A DNA stretch of 64,000 nucleotides from Bifidobacterium tissieri. Its GTDB lineage: Bacteria > Actinomycetota > Actinomycetes > Actinomycetales > Bifidobacteriaceae. This document shows, piece by piece, positions 54,197 through 63,387 of this stretch. Below the pieces are notes generated by a model. The model was not told the DNA's origin. It saw nothing but the letters and a program-made list of their open reading frames with translations, and searched no databases. The translations under genes and the position numbers were made by a program. The stretch is from contig NZ_MWWV01000015.1 of assembly GCF_002259645.1 (NCBI RefSeq), forward strand, positions 1 through 64,000. The letters are read 5' to 3'. Each line of letters opens with the position of its first letter. The first letter of the stretch is position 1.

Positions 54197-56506
54197 CTAC
54201 CGCAGATCGTCGTCGTGCACACCGACCAACGCGAACGTGAATTGTCCCCGTGCATCCTCGTAATAGTGCAGACGACGGGCCGAATGCCCCTGATCAAGAT
54301 AGATGCGCCACACCTTCTCGCCGTGCGGTCCGATACGGAACGGCGCCTCCGCGCCCGACCCGGTACGCAGACGGTGGCATTGCCGTGACTTCGACTGCTG
54401 CGCGATGCCGGTCAGCACCTCAAGGGCGGCGTCCACCACACGATCACGATTGATCTGCGTCTTCTCCAACGAATCGAAGAACGCCGACGTGTAATCCCAC
54501 GTATCCGGCAGACGCCGATGCGGCTTGTCGGCCGCAGGGAACCGTAGCGCCCACGCCTCGCGAATCCACATGGTGAACCGGTCACGCTCGAAGACGAGTC
54601 GTTCCCGATCATTACGGAACAGACCGCGCAACGTTCGATACTGCTGCCCCTGATAGATGCGGGCACGCCGCTGACTGATGGCATCCTCACGCAGGGACGC
54701 GTTCTGCCGACGCAGATCATGCAGTTCGGTGGACATCTTCCGATTCGCACGCTGCTCCTCGCCGATCTGCGCGGCCAACGTCATGATCATCTCCGCGGCC
54801 TCGCCGCCGGCATCCTCCGGAATCAGATCACGCACATCGGTGTCGGCATCGATCACGATGGCACGCTGACGCTCGTCCGCGCCAGGCTTCAACGCCCCCT
54901 GATCCTCCGGGCTCAGCCAGGGCGGGCCGCCCTCGACCAGCGACGGGGCGGGACGGATATGATCCTTGTCCGCCTCCACGAACGAGACAAGCCAATCGTT
55001 CTGATCGGTGCCGCGTGCCACGATCAGCATGGACAGCACGGTACCGCGGTCGAGCAGCAGACGCAGATCCTCGTGCTCGTCGAACGCATCGCCCAACGCA
55101 TCGCTGGCCTCCACCAGAATCTTCATGCCGGGGTAGAGCGTCACCATGCAATAATCCATGCGCACGGTGTCAACACGACCAAGCACGGTGTCACCATCCG
55201 CATAATCCGCGATCGCGTCCTTGCCAGGACGAATGGCAAGACCGGAGATCATGCGATCACGCGGATTGAACTCGCCGTGGATCACCTGACCGCGTGCCAG
55301 CACATGATCGGCGGGAATGCCGTCCGCCTCCGGAGGCAGCGTCACCGAAGCCATGTCACCGGATGCCAGCCGGGCGATGCCGCGCTGCGGATACACGCCG
55401 ATCACCGTGGCCGTGACCGGAACCGTATGCTCGGGAACGGCGGGTGCGTTCGTGGAGTAGGCGTGGGCCAGCATGCCCACCGTGTCATCGATGAGCTGCC
55501 GGCGTTGCATTCTGCGCTGCTCATCGGTGAATCCGCCATACGGGCCGCCCAGCAGTCCCGGATCATCCACCCATTCGAGATTCGGCGGATAGGCGCGCAG
55601 CATGCCGCCATACACCTGCGCGTCGGGTGGCAGCGCCGCGGTAAGATTCCACGCGGTTTTGGCATTGTCCAGTTCAAACACGATGGCCGTAGATTCCAGC
55701 TCCCGGGCCAGGGACTCGGTGTCGAACACCGGCAGATGCGTGGTCGACGTTCGTGTGGCCACCACCACGGGGATACGACGCTCGGGATCGGTGAGATATT
55801 CGGCCAGTTCCTCGGCCTGATCCTCCAACACCGGATGCACCAGACCGTCCGCCTTGTCGCGGATCGCGGCGGTGATCAACGTGCCCTCCGCGTTCTCCGT
55901 TTCGGAGACCGCGAACGATTCCGTGTTCGTGATGTTCGTGCTGTCTGAGATCACCGTGTCCGATTCTGGAGCATTCATGGCACCGGCGGCGTTGCCGGGT
56001 ACATCGCCACTGCCGCCGGTCATCGTTGGACCGCCCGCGCTCGCGTTCATCACCATCTGATTCTGCCGGATCTTCTGCTCCTGCTGTTCGATCGCGATCT
56101 GTCGGGCGACGGCACCACGGACATCGTTGCAGAACGCCTTGCCGGTGATCTGATGGTCGAGCATGAGTCGTGCCTCACGGTAATTATCGGGTTTCCACCA
56201 TCGTGAGGTGCCGGGATAGATGCGTACCGCGCCACCGAACACCGACCGTTCCCTGCCCATGCGATCGGTGAACTGAAATCCGGCTTCCGCCGTGTCGATG
56301 ATGGCGACGTCGATGTCGAAATCATCAAACAGTGCCTGCGGGTCGATCCTGAGTCGATCGCCATCCTTCTTATGCGTAACCACGACCGTCGGCCGGTCCC
56401 GTCGTGACTTGCGCAGATATCGCACCAATGCGATCACATCGTCAAGCGAACGGATATGGACGGGCGAATCCGCTGGAAATCGTGAACTATACGGGTCTGT
56501 ACTCAT
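54197..56506 (-). CDS. Large protein with duplicated N-terminal domain, S1-like segments and coiled coil; unknown function
   Basis: 769 residues from ATG 56506, chosen because AAGGA lies 9 bases upstream; the ATG at 56515 is too close. Residues about 20-110 and 235-325 look homologous: each starts with a helix and a PTVVVTHK or PVVVATRT strand, and ends VFGGAVRIYP or VYGGMLRAYP followed by Trp. A Met/Gly/Ser-rich linker separates them. Two beta-rich stretches (about 362-415 and 430-510) have the spacing of S1/OB RNA-binding folds (VLGRVDTVRMDYCMVTLYPG). A coiled coil covers 565-610, and the last ~46 residues form a compact basic/aromatic unit. I do not recognise a named family; RNA or nucleotide handling is a guess. 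Confidence 0.7.
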   Translation of the reverse strand: MSTDPYSSRFPADSPVHIRSLDDVIALVRYLRKSRRDRPTVVVTHKKDGDRLRIDPQALFDDFDIDVAIIDTAEAGFQFTDRMGRERSVFGGAVRIYPGTSRWWKPDNYREARLMLDHQITGKAFCNDVRGAVARQIAIEQQEQKIRQNQMVMNASAGGPTMTGGSGDVPGNAAGAMNAPESDTVISDSTNITNTESFAVSETENAEGTLITAAIRDKADGLVHPVLEDQAEELAEYLTDPERRIPVVVATRTSTTHLPVFDTESLARELESTAIVFELDNAKTAWNLTAALPPDAQVYGGMLRAYPPNLEWVDDPGLLGGPYGGFTDEQRRMQRRQLIDDTVGMLAHAYSTNAPAVPEHTVPVTATVIGVYPQRGIARLASGDMASVTLPPEADGIPADHVLARGQVIHGEFNPRDRMISGLAIRPGKDAIADYADGDTVLGRVDTVRMDYCMVTLYPGMKILVEASDALGDAFDEHEDLRLLLDRGTVLSMLIVARGTDQNDWLVSFVEADKDHIRPAPSLVEGGPPWLSPEDQGALKPGADERQRAIVIDADTDVRDLIPEDAGGEAAEMIMTLAAQIGEEQRANRKMSTELHDLRRQNASLREDAISQRRARIYQGQQYRTLRGLFRNDRERLVFERDRFTMWIREAWALRFPAADKPHRRLPDTWDYTSAFFDSLEKTQINRDRVVDAALEVLTGIAQQSKSRQCHRLRTGSGAEAPFRIGPHGEKVWRIYLDQGHSARRLHYYEDARGQFTFALVGVHDDDLR

Positions 56507-56596
56507 AGGCATCATCCTTCATGTAGTTCGATTGTACGTGGCGATGCGCGGTCGACCCCGGAACCGCGCCGTCACGTCAACGAATGTGGAGGACCG

Positions 56597-57718
56597 TTAT
56601 CTGGCCGGACAGTCCCGAACCAGTGCCTTCAGCGCCTGATGATCCGTGTCGGTCAGCTGCGGCGTGGCGTCGGCCACCGGATTCATGAACGATCCGGGGG
56701 AGTCGGTGTGGTCCAGGCCGAGGGCGTGCGCCACCTCGTGCTCGATCACCTCGACGGCAACCGGCTGACCGCCCTGACGGCTGTCCCCGCCGGTTTTGAA
56801 ATAGTCCTCATTCAGACGGATGTCCGCATAGTAGATGATCGGCGCCTCGTCGTTGCGCGCAATGGCCTGCGGATGCGCCTTGCCCAGCACGCGTTGCGTA
56901 CGGTTCATGTCGAAATCCGGATACTGTGCGGCGGTGAGGAATTCGAATTTGAACTCGGTATGGGTGGGGAGCGATCCGTTCGACTGGAACGATCCGTCGC
57001 CCACCTGCTGCACCTCCTGGAACCGCAGTCCGTTCACCGAGGTGATCGTCTCCAACGCCTGCTTCACCATGGCACGTTCATTCTCACTCGCCGGACCACT
57101 GAACGCATACCGGATCGGTTCGCAGGAGACCGTCAGTGCCGGCTGATTGCTGTTTGCTGAGAACAGCATGTACGCGTAACCGCCGGGCAGCGGGGTGTGG
57201 ACGCCGTCGGCCTGTTGCGCCTGCTGGGATTGGCCGGTGTCCGGTGCGGGGGACTGGCCGTTGACGCTGCCGCCGGCATCGGAGGAATCGCCGCCGTCGT
57301 TTGGCTGAGCGGTCTGATCGTCGGTGTTGGGACTGGGGGAGGCAGTATCGTTCGGTTTGCTGCCATCCGCGTTGCTATTCGGGTCCGTGCCGCCGAACAA
57401 TCCACGGAGGAAATCCATGAATCCGTTGCCCGACGACGAATCACCATTGCCGTCGTTGCCATTGCCGTCGAACAGTCCCTGAACATGATCGTTCCACCAC
57501 TGCGACGCGGAGTTCTTGGCTCCGTCGACGGCATCGGTGGCCTTGTTCCCCAGATCGGATCCCCATTCCTGAGCCGACTGCGGCAGGTCGCGGACGGCCT
57601 GCGGAATCTCGATGCCGCATCCGGAGGTGCCCAGCAGCAGTGCGATCACCGTTGCGGACGCGCATACGGTTCGGCAGACGGTCTTGCCGAACCTGCTCCA
57701 CCCCTTGCCGCCGGCCAT
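56597..57718 (-). CDS. Matrixin-like zinc metalloprotease lipoprotein
   Basis: 373 residues. Signal peptide ending in lipobox LGTSGC (Cys about 34); residues 60-165 are a low-complexity Asn/Asp/Ser/Pro linker; the C-terminal domain carries the metzincin zinc motif HEVAHALGLDH (three His, catalytic Glu) at about 332-342 and a Met-turn SFMNPV. Acts on the outer membrane face, on surface or host proteins. Its ATG overlaps the stop of the preceding SLOG-like gene (ATGA), so the two are translationally coupled. Confidence 0.87.
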   Translation of the reverse strand: MAGGKGWSRFGKTVCRTVCASATVIALLLGTSGCGIEIPQAVRDLPQSAQEWGSDLGNKATDAVDGAKNSASQWWNDHVQGLFDGNGNDGNGDSSSGNGFMDFLRGLFGGTDPNSNADGSKPNDTASPSPNTDDQTAQPNDGGDSSDAGGSVNGQSPAPDTGQSQQAQQADGVHTPLPGGYAYMLFSANSNQPALTVSCEPIRYAFSGPASENERAMVKQALETITSVNGLRFQEVQQVGDGSFQSNGSLPTHTEFKFEFLTAAQYPDFDMNRTQRVLGKAHPQAIARNDEAPIIYYADIRLNEDYFKTGGDSRQGGQPVAVEVIEHEVAHALGLDHTDSPGSFMNPVADATPQLTDTDHQALKALVRDCPAR

Positions 57719-58242
57719 CAGTGCAGCACGCCTTCGGGCCAGATCACGGTGACCGGTTTGCCGACCTCATGCGCGTAGGCCACGGCATCCGCAGTGCCGC
57801 CTTTGCCGTTCGCCGGCTGGCCATCCCAGAACGCGACCAGCAGATCGCAGTCATCCACCACACGCTTGCCGGCTGCGTAATAGGCCTCCTCGCAGGGTTC
57901 CGCATACCCCAGCGTCACCACCTGCCGGGCCTTGCCCACCAGCGTCTGGAACGACCGCAATCCGGATTCGTCGAACGTACGCTCGTAGCGTCTCGACGGA
58001 AGGATCGCCTTCAAGGTGTGTCCGGTGCGCAGAATCTCCGAGGCGAACAACTGATCCGCGCCCACGGCGAGCGAACTCAATCCCACCACGGGCTTGCCGT
58101 CGTACTGCGTCAGCAATTCACGCAGTCCACGCTCGACGAACACCCGAGCCTCCTCTGGAATATGCTGATGCCCCGTCACGCCAATGTGAATGATCTGCTG
58201 CTCGTCGCCCATCGGTTCGTTGCCCATCGGTTTATCGCCCAT
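57718..58242 (-). CDS. SLOG-like Rossmann-fold nucleotide-binding protein
   Basis: 174 residues from ATG 58242 (GAGGT about 10 bases upstream); the frame extends to TTG 58266 and further ATGs lie at 58227 and 58212. IIHIGVTGHQHI opens the first beta-alpha unit, followed by GLSSLAVGADQLFA and LLVAFWDGQPANGKGGTADAVAYA, the pattern of SLOG/LOG-type proteins that bind nucleotide ligands. Four tandem MGDKP/MGNEP-like pentads precede the domain. Coupled to a secreted protease gene. SLOG domains occur in nucleotide-signalling and conflict systems, but nothing else here proves such a role. Confidence 0.7.
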   Translation of the reverse strand: MGDKPMGNEPMGDEQQIIHIGVTGHQHIPEEARVFVERGLRELLTQYDGKPVVGLSSLAVGADQLFASEILRTGHTLKAILPSRRYERTFDESGLRSFQTLVGKARQVVTLGYAEPCEEAYYAAGKRVVDDCDLLVAFWDGQPANGKGGTADAVAYAHEVGKPVTVIWPEGVLH

Positions 58243-58478
58243 CTCGCCAACCACCTCGTTTCTCAAAGACGCTTTCGAGTCTACTCGCCGGGTGCCAGTC
58301 GATTCCAGCTCCGCCCGGCCTTACCAGCGGAATTCATTACCATAACGGATGACTGACGACTGCGCGACACAAGTGATCGCTGCGCCGTCATTTTTGATGA
58401 ACGTTCCATAGCAGTTCCCGTTCGTTACGCACGTAGACTCAAAGTACGATCATTATTTCGCCATCGAGGACGATCATC

Positions 58479-61400
58479 ATGCAATATCATGACTTGGAAA
58501 ACGCAGTCCGTACCAACACCCATCACGTACTCAATGACTTCCTGCAGCTCGCCCGTGGGAATGCGGCCGTCGTAGCCTCGGGCATCCATCAATTGCTTGC
58601 CGTGCCCGGAGGACGTGACTGGCTGCTGGAGGAAATCGGATACGGCGATGACGACGTTCGACGCATCTGGGTGTCCCCGCTGTTTCGGGTATTCATGGGC
58701 AATGCGTGGGTCCGCGATATGCAATTCCTGTGGAACGCGGTACGCACGTCGGGCATGACCGATCCCATGGTCTCCCGACTTGTGCGGACGGCGGAGTCTA
58801 TTGATTGCGATGCGGCGGCCGATGCCCTGCCGGACACCGTGTCGGAGGAATCCGTCGGCGGCAGTGACGATGCCGCCAGCGAATGGCGGTATCTGTGGTT
58901 CCAGCTGTTCCTCCAATGCGGCAGGATCGAAGCCGTGCTGCAGTCCGATGGGCCGGATGGCCACCGGTACTTGACCTGTGCCAGGGCTATTGCTCTGATC
59001 GACTTCGCGCAGCGCCCGAATCCGCTGGCTGACATGCCTTCCGACGGCGTGCAGCTGGGATACGGCACCGATGCGCAGGATATGATTCTGGGCATATCAT
59101 GGTCGTCGTTCGTGCGCACTCTCGACTTTTTCCGTTCCGGCATGGCCCATCGCGCAGGCAATGAGGAGGAAGCACGCCGATGCAAGGAATTCGTCGCCAA
59201 GGCCGACCGCGTATTCGACCCTGATAACGATGAGGAGGTGGCGCCGGGAATCCGCATCGTTCGTGTTCACCAGCCGGGGCAGTCGTCGGAATCGCAGCCG
59301 TACAAACCCGACTTCCGCAGGAACACGGCCATCGGCCTTGCCCGCGAGGCATCTGGATTGGTCGACGACAAACGGTATGCGGATGCATGGAACACATTCG
59401 AGCGCAGCAATGCGATTCTTCGCAAGATCGTCAAGGATGGTGAGACCGGAGAGCTCTACGATCTGCGTGACGTATCCGAGGATCATGCCGCAGTAGTGGA
59501 ACTCATCCGGACGGAATGCCTGCGCGACCTTGGTGTGAACGCCAAGCTCATGGCATCCTGCGCGAGCCATGTGCGTACGGAGGATGATGTCAAGGCCTGT
59601 GTGAACGCCATGGTGCGGTATGGAGAGGCATTCGACAAGGCCAGAAACTCCCCGGAAAGCAAGGGAGATCTGGAGGGGTATTACGCGATTGCGGTCACCT
59701 ATCTTATGGATTACGACCAGCCGGAGGATCGCGAAACGTGTCTGAAGTACTGCGAGGCCTTCTATCGTACGCGTGAGGAGTCCTTCGCCAAGGGCACGAG
59801 GATGGACAAGTTCCTGCACTCGTGTTGGCTGAATGTGAATGGATTCATTGCCCGTGGTCTGAGTGATGACACGATTTCGTCGGAACGGGTGGTGGATATC
59901 CTGATTCGGGCCAGCCGGACTGCGGCGGATGTTGGCGATTCCGACGGATATCGCATGCACGCCTATTTCATGGGTTCCCTTCTGGACATTATGCATCAGA
60001 AGAACGCCTTGTGGCAGAGTAGTGGTCAGGTCTCGCTGGAGTCTGTGTTTGCGAGTTCCTCGTTCGAGATCTGCAGACTGGCATTCAAGCATCACCGATG
60101 GGAAATGCTGAAGAGCCATGCCGAAAGTCTGATCGAACGATTGCCTCAGCTGCGCGAGCCGCAGTCGGTTTCCGATGTCGTGGACGCGGTTCTTTTTTAC
60201 GGGTTCCACCTCTATGACAAGGATCAGTATGACGAAGCCGTGAAGACGCTCGAAACACTTGTGGAACAGATTCGTTCGCGTGGCGTCGACGGTTTCAAGC
60301 CGATGGCTGTAATGGAGGTTTTCCGTCGGTATGCATCGTCGCTGTTGTACGCGCGTCGGTTCCGGGATGCCGCTGCCGCGGCCGATGAGACGGAGCGCAT
60401 GATTGATGAAATCGAGTCGCGCGGGGTTGACGCCGATCAGCATCAGGATCGGCAGAAGTTCATGTCCATGATAGCGCAGGTGCGTTGTCTGGCCTATCTG
60501 GATCACGCGAAGGCACTGTTCTTTCTGGGGGCGTTTGATGGCGTGCATACTTACCTTCGTGATATGGAACGGATTCTAGACGTACAGGGCAACGGATTCC
60601 CTGACGACCTCGTGAAGGGACTGTCCCAGGAGATACAACAGCTGCGCGATCAATGTGAACAATTGCACAACCAATATGAAGGATCCGTTACGTCAGATAC
60701 GTCGGATAATTGGACGGCTGCCGCGCGACAGGCATCGGATTCATCACATGCTCGGACTGATGATGCTGATGATGCTGATGATGCGGTGAATGACGACCGT
60801 CTGCGGAAGGCACGGAGTGGGGATCTGACTGCCCAGATTGATGTGATGGGGGATCTGCTGAATGGTGATCCCTCGCATCTGGGTGACATCGAATCCTGGT
60901 GCGATACCATATTGGACAATCCGGCGCTGAAGGCCGAAGCGGATGCCGGGGACGACACGGCGCTCAGCACGGTGTGCATGTACCGGGGTTTGGCGGAGCG
61001 GTTGGGACGTGGCCCGGAAGCGGAAAAGGAATCCTTCGTCTGGCTGGTGCGGGCCTCGTACTGCAAGAATCCCCTTGCCGGATACGCGCAGCATATGCTC
61101 GGGGAATCCTATCTGTTCGGCCACGGTGTGTCCCCTGATCCGGATCGGGCGCGTCACTGGTTCACGCAGTCGTGGGATAGTCTGCTGGGATTGGCGACCG
61201 ACATGTCGGATCCATCGGCGATAACCATGCTCTATCACATGGCACGGAACGAGCTGTTCCGGTATCCTGACGCCGTCAAGTGGTATAGGGTCGGCGCGCG
61301 TAAGGGGATGCGAGATGATCTGCTACAGTTCGACCGCAACCATGTTCAGGGGGACGACCACATGTGGGATCCGGAGAAGTCCTATCCCCTCGAGGAAGTG

Positions 61401-61748
61401 GAGCGGTATGCCGGGGTCGACAGGGAGCGGATCCTGGATATTCTGCATGAGTCGGGCTACGGTGACGGTTCCGACGATGCTCCGGACGCTTCGGATGCCC
61501 TGACCTCGTTGGACGGCATCGCCGCGTCGCTGGTGCAGGCTCGTGCCTTGTTCCCCGAGTCACAGGGTGATTCCCGTACGAATGAGTACCGGTCGTCGCT
61601 GGCGGAATGCGAGGCCCGTCTCGGATTCCGGTTCACGACCGATGAGCAGGAGGTTCGGCGTACCTGCCGGGAACTGCGTCGTCGTCTCGACTTCGTTGCT
61701 AAGTATGACCGATGGGTGAATGAGCAGTTGGACCCTCAGGCGGACTGA
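58479..61748 (+). CDS. 1089-residue TPR/Sel1-repeat protein, unknown function
   Basis: GAGGA precedes the ATG by 8 bases. No signal peptide or membrane segment. Mostly helical: about 300-700 shows tetratricopeptide-like pairs (DAVLFYGFHLYDKDQYDEAVKTLETLVEQI), 730-765 is an acidic Asp/Ser/Thr linker with an (DDA)n run, and 765-930 has Sel1-like repeats (AGYAQHMLGESYLFGHGVSPDPDRARHW). The first 220 residues form a separate globular part. Probably a protein-interaction scaffold. It stands divergent from the SLOG/protease pair. Codon use is a little less biased than in metabolic neighbours. Family not recognised. Confidence 0.75.
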   Translation: MQYHDLENAVRTNTHHVLNDFLQLARGNAAVVASGIHQLLAVPGGRDWLLEEIGYGDDDVRRIWVSPLFRVFMGNAWVRDMQFLWNAVRTSGMTDPMVSRLVRTAESIDCDAAADALPDTVSEESVGGSDDAASEWRYLWFQLFLQCGRIEAVLQSDGPDGHRYLTCARAIALIDFAQRPNPLADMPSDGVQLGYGTDAQDMILGISWSSFVRTLDFFRSGMAHRAGNEEEARRCKEFVAKADRVFDPDNDEEVAPGIRIVRVHQPGQSSESQPYKPDFRRNTAIGLAREASGLVDDKRYADAWNTFERSNAILRKIVKDGETGELYDLRDVSEDHAAVVELIRTECLRDLGVNAKLMASCASHVRTEDDVKACVNAMVRYGEAFDKARNSPESKGDLEGYYAIAVTYLMDYDQPEDRETCLKYCEAFYRTREESFAKGTRMDKFLHSCWLNVNGFIARGLSDDTISSERVVDILIRASRTAADVGDSDGYRMHAYFMGSLLDIMHQKNALWQSSGQVSLESVFASSSFEICRLAFKHHRWEMLKSHAESLIERLPQLREPQSVSDVVDAVLFYGFHLYDKDQYDEAVKTLETLVEQIRSRGVDGFKPMAVMEVFRRYASSLLYARRFRDAAAAADETERMIDEIESRGVDADQHQDRQKFMSMIAQVRCLAYLDHAKALFFLGAFDGVHTYLRDMERILDVQGNGFPDDLVKGLSQEIQQLRDQCEQLHNQYEGSVTSDTSDNWTAAARQASDSSHARTDDADDADDAVNDDRLRKARSGDLTAQIDVMGDLLNGDPSHLGDIESWCDTILDNPALKAEADAGDDTALSTVCMYRGLAERLGRGPEAEKESFVWLVRASYCKNPLAGYAQHMLGESYLFGHGVSPDPDRARHWFTQSWDSLLGLATDMSDPSAITMLYHMARNELFRYPDAVKWYRVGARKGMRDDLLQFDRNHVQGDDHMWDPEKSYPLEEVERYAGVDRERILDILHESGYGDGSDDAPDASDALTSLDGIAASLVQARALFPESQGDSRTNEYRSSLAECEARLGFRFTTDEQEVRRTCRELRRRLDFVAKYDRWVNEQLDPQAD

Positions 61749-61807
61749 CGGGTACACTGACGGTCGTTAGTGTGAGCCTCGACGGTGCATGACACAGGTC
61801 TTGGCTG

Positions 61808-61898
61808 TTAGTGTGAGCTCACACTAGCAACCAAGGTCTCCAAAACGTTGAAATTCCAACAACCCTGTTTTTTAGTGTGATCACACTAAGGGAGAGGG
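61808..61898. repeat. Palindromic element family A, copy 4
   Basis: The three palindromes of the 0.6-1.1 kb copies recur in order: TAGTGTGAGCTCACACTA, GTTGAAATTCCAAC and TTAGTGTGATCACACTAA with CCCT/AGGG-type arms. The spacer between the first two has diverged (AACCAAGGTCT instead of GTCGTAGGCCT) while the palindromes are kept. It lies 60 bp after the TPR/Sel1 gene. Confidence 0.85.
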
Positions 61899-62147
61899 GT
61901 GCTCAGTATGTGGATGGATTTTGAGTGGTGAGATGATTGGGGAGAATGAGCAGTGATTTGTGGGTGCGTAGTTGTTTGTGAAGTTTTGTTAGATGGCTGA
62001 TGGGTATGGGACAGTCTGGCTGATGGGTATGGGCAGTCTGTGCGGCGGATGATTGGCGGGACACCGGAATGATGGCGGCCTTCGTGCTCTGTCCACCAGA
62101 CGGACTTCGAGCGATGGTTTCGGACGGGCACACCTACCCTGTTGGGT
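61899..62147. other. leuB upstream region with a short direct repeat
   Basis: TGGCTGATGGGTATGGG is repeated twice (61994 and 62017) in a 22-23 bp tandem. TACCCT at 62135-62140 is placed 7 bases before ATG 62148 and no ribosome site is visible, which would fit a leaderless leuB transcript; no good -35 element supports this. Confidence 0.4.
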
Positions 62148-63188
62148 ATGGCAAATGACATCAAGACACTGAACATCGCCGTCATTCCGGGCGATGGCAT
62201 CGGCAAGGAAGTCACCCCCGTCGCCCAGCAGGTGCTTGAAAAAGCGTCCGAAGGCGTCGTGAACTTCAACTACACCAACTTCGAACTCGGTGCCGAGCGT
62301 TACCTGCGCGACGGCGCGATCCTGCCCGACGATGAGCTGGAGGAGATCAAGAAGCAGGACGCCATCCTGCTGGGTGCCGTCGGCGACCCGCGCATCAAGG
62401 CCGGCATTCTGGAACGTGGTCTGCTGCTCAAGCTGCGCTTCGCACTCGACCAGTACGTGAATCTGCGTCCCACCAAGCTGTACAAGGGCGTCACCTCGCC
62501 GCTCGCCAACCCCGGCGACATCGACTTCGTGGTGGTGCGTGAGGGCACCGAAGGCCTGTACTGCGGTGCCGGCGGCGCAGTGCGCGTCAACACTCCCAAC
62601 GAGGTGGCCACCGAGGTGTCCATCAACACGGCGTACGGCGTGGAGCGCGTGGTACGTTACGCATTCGATCTGGCCATGAAGCGCAAGAAGCACGTCACGC
62701 TCGTCCATAAGAAGAACGTGCTCATCAACGCCGGCGACATGTGGCAGCGCATCGTCGACAAGGTCGGCGAGGAATACCCCGAGGTCACGCACGACTATCT
62801 GCACATCGACGCCACCACGATCTTCCTGGTGTCGAACCCGAGTCGCTTCGACGTGATCCTCACCGACAATCTGTTCGGTGACATCATCACCGACGAGGCC
62901 GGTGCCGTGGTCGGCGGCGTGGGATACTCCGCCTCCGGCTGCATCAACGCCACGAACGAATACCCGTCGATGTTCGAGCCGATCCACGGTTCCGCCCCCG
63001 ACATCGCCGGCAAGGGCATCGCGAATCCGACGGCCGCCGTGCTGTCCACCGCCATGCTGCTGCGTCACTTCGGCTACGACGAGGCCGCCGCGCGTATCGA
63101 CGCCGCCGTCGAGGCCGACATCCAGGAGCTCGGCTCCACCAAGCGCAGCACCGAACAGGTCGGCAAGGACATCCTCGCCCGCCTGTAA
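62148..63188 (+). CDS. leuB: 3-isopropylmalate dehydrogenase
   Basis: 346 residues, the short actinobacterial form. NAD-dependent oxidative decarboxylation in leucine biosynthesis. [15 protein letters not shown] at the start, [22 protein letters not shown] with the substrate-binding loop, [13 protein letters not shown] with catalytic Lys, and metal-binding Asp residues in [32 protein letters not shown] is the adenosine-binding loop. ATG 62148 is preferred over TTG 62142. Monocistronic, followed by a terminator. Confidence 0.96.
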   Translation: MANDIKTLNIAVIPGDGIGKEVTPVAQQVLEKASEGVVNFNYTNFELGAERYLRDGAILPDDELEEIKKQDAILLGAVGDPRIKAGILERGLLLKLRFALDQYVNLRPTKLYKGVTSPLANPGDIDFVVVREGTEGLYCGAGGAVRVNTPNEVATEVSINTAYGVERVVRYAFDLAMKRKKHVTLVHKKNVLINAGDMWQRIVDKVGEEYPEVTHDYLHIDATTIFLVSNPSRFDVILTDNLFGDIITDEAGAVVGGVGYSASGCINATNEYPSMFEPIHGSAPDIAGKGIANPTAAVLSTAMLLRHFGYDEAAARIDAAVEADIQELGSTKRSTEQVGKDILARL

Positions 63189-63248
63189 GTCTGCGGTGGC
63201 GGTCCGGTAGGAACCGGGCTGGTCAGCATCGCTACGTGCATTATCGTG

Positions 63249-63290
63249 ATGGTCCGTGCGAATCCAAAACATCGGATTCGTACGGACCAT
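63249..63290 (+). terminator. Terminator of leuB
   Basis: GGTCCGTGCGAATCC (63251-63265) pairs with GGATTCGTACGGACC (63274-63288), one G:U, 8-base loop, followed by ATTGTTGTAT. Confidence 0.8.
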
Positions 63291-63387
63291 TGTTGTATAC
63301 GGAGTTGCGGAGTTACAGAATATGACAATGTGAGATTGGCACCGCATTTACAGCACAATGTTGCATCGGTCGGGTAGCGTGAGGAAT

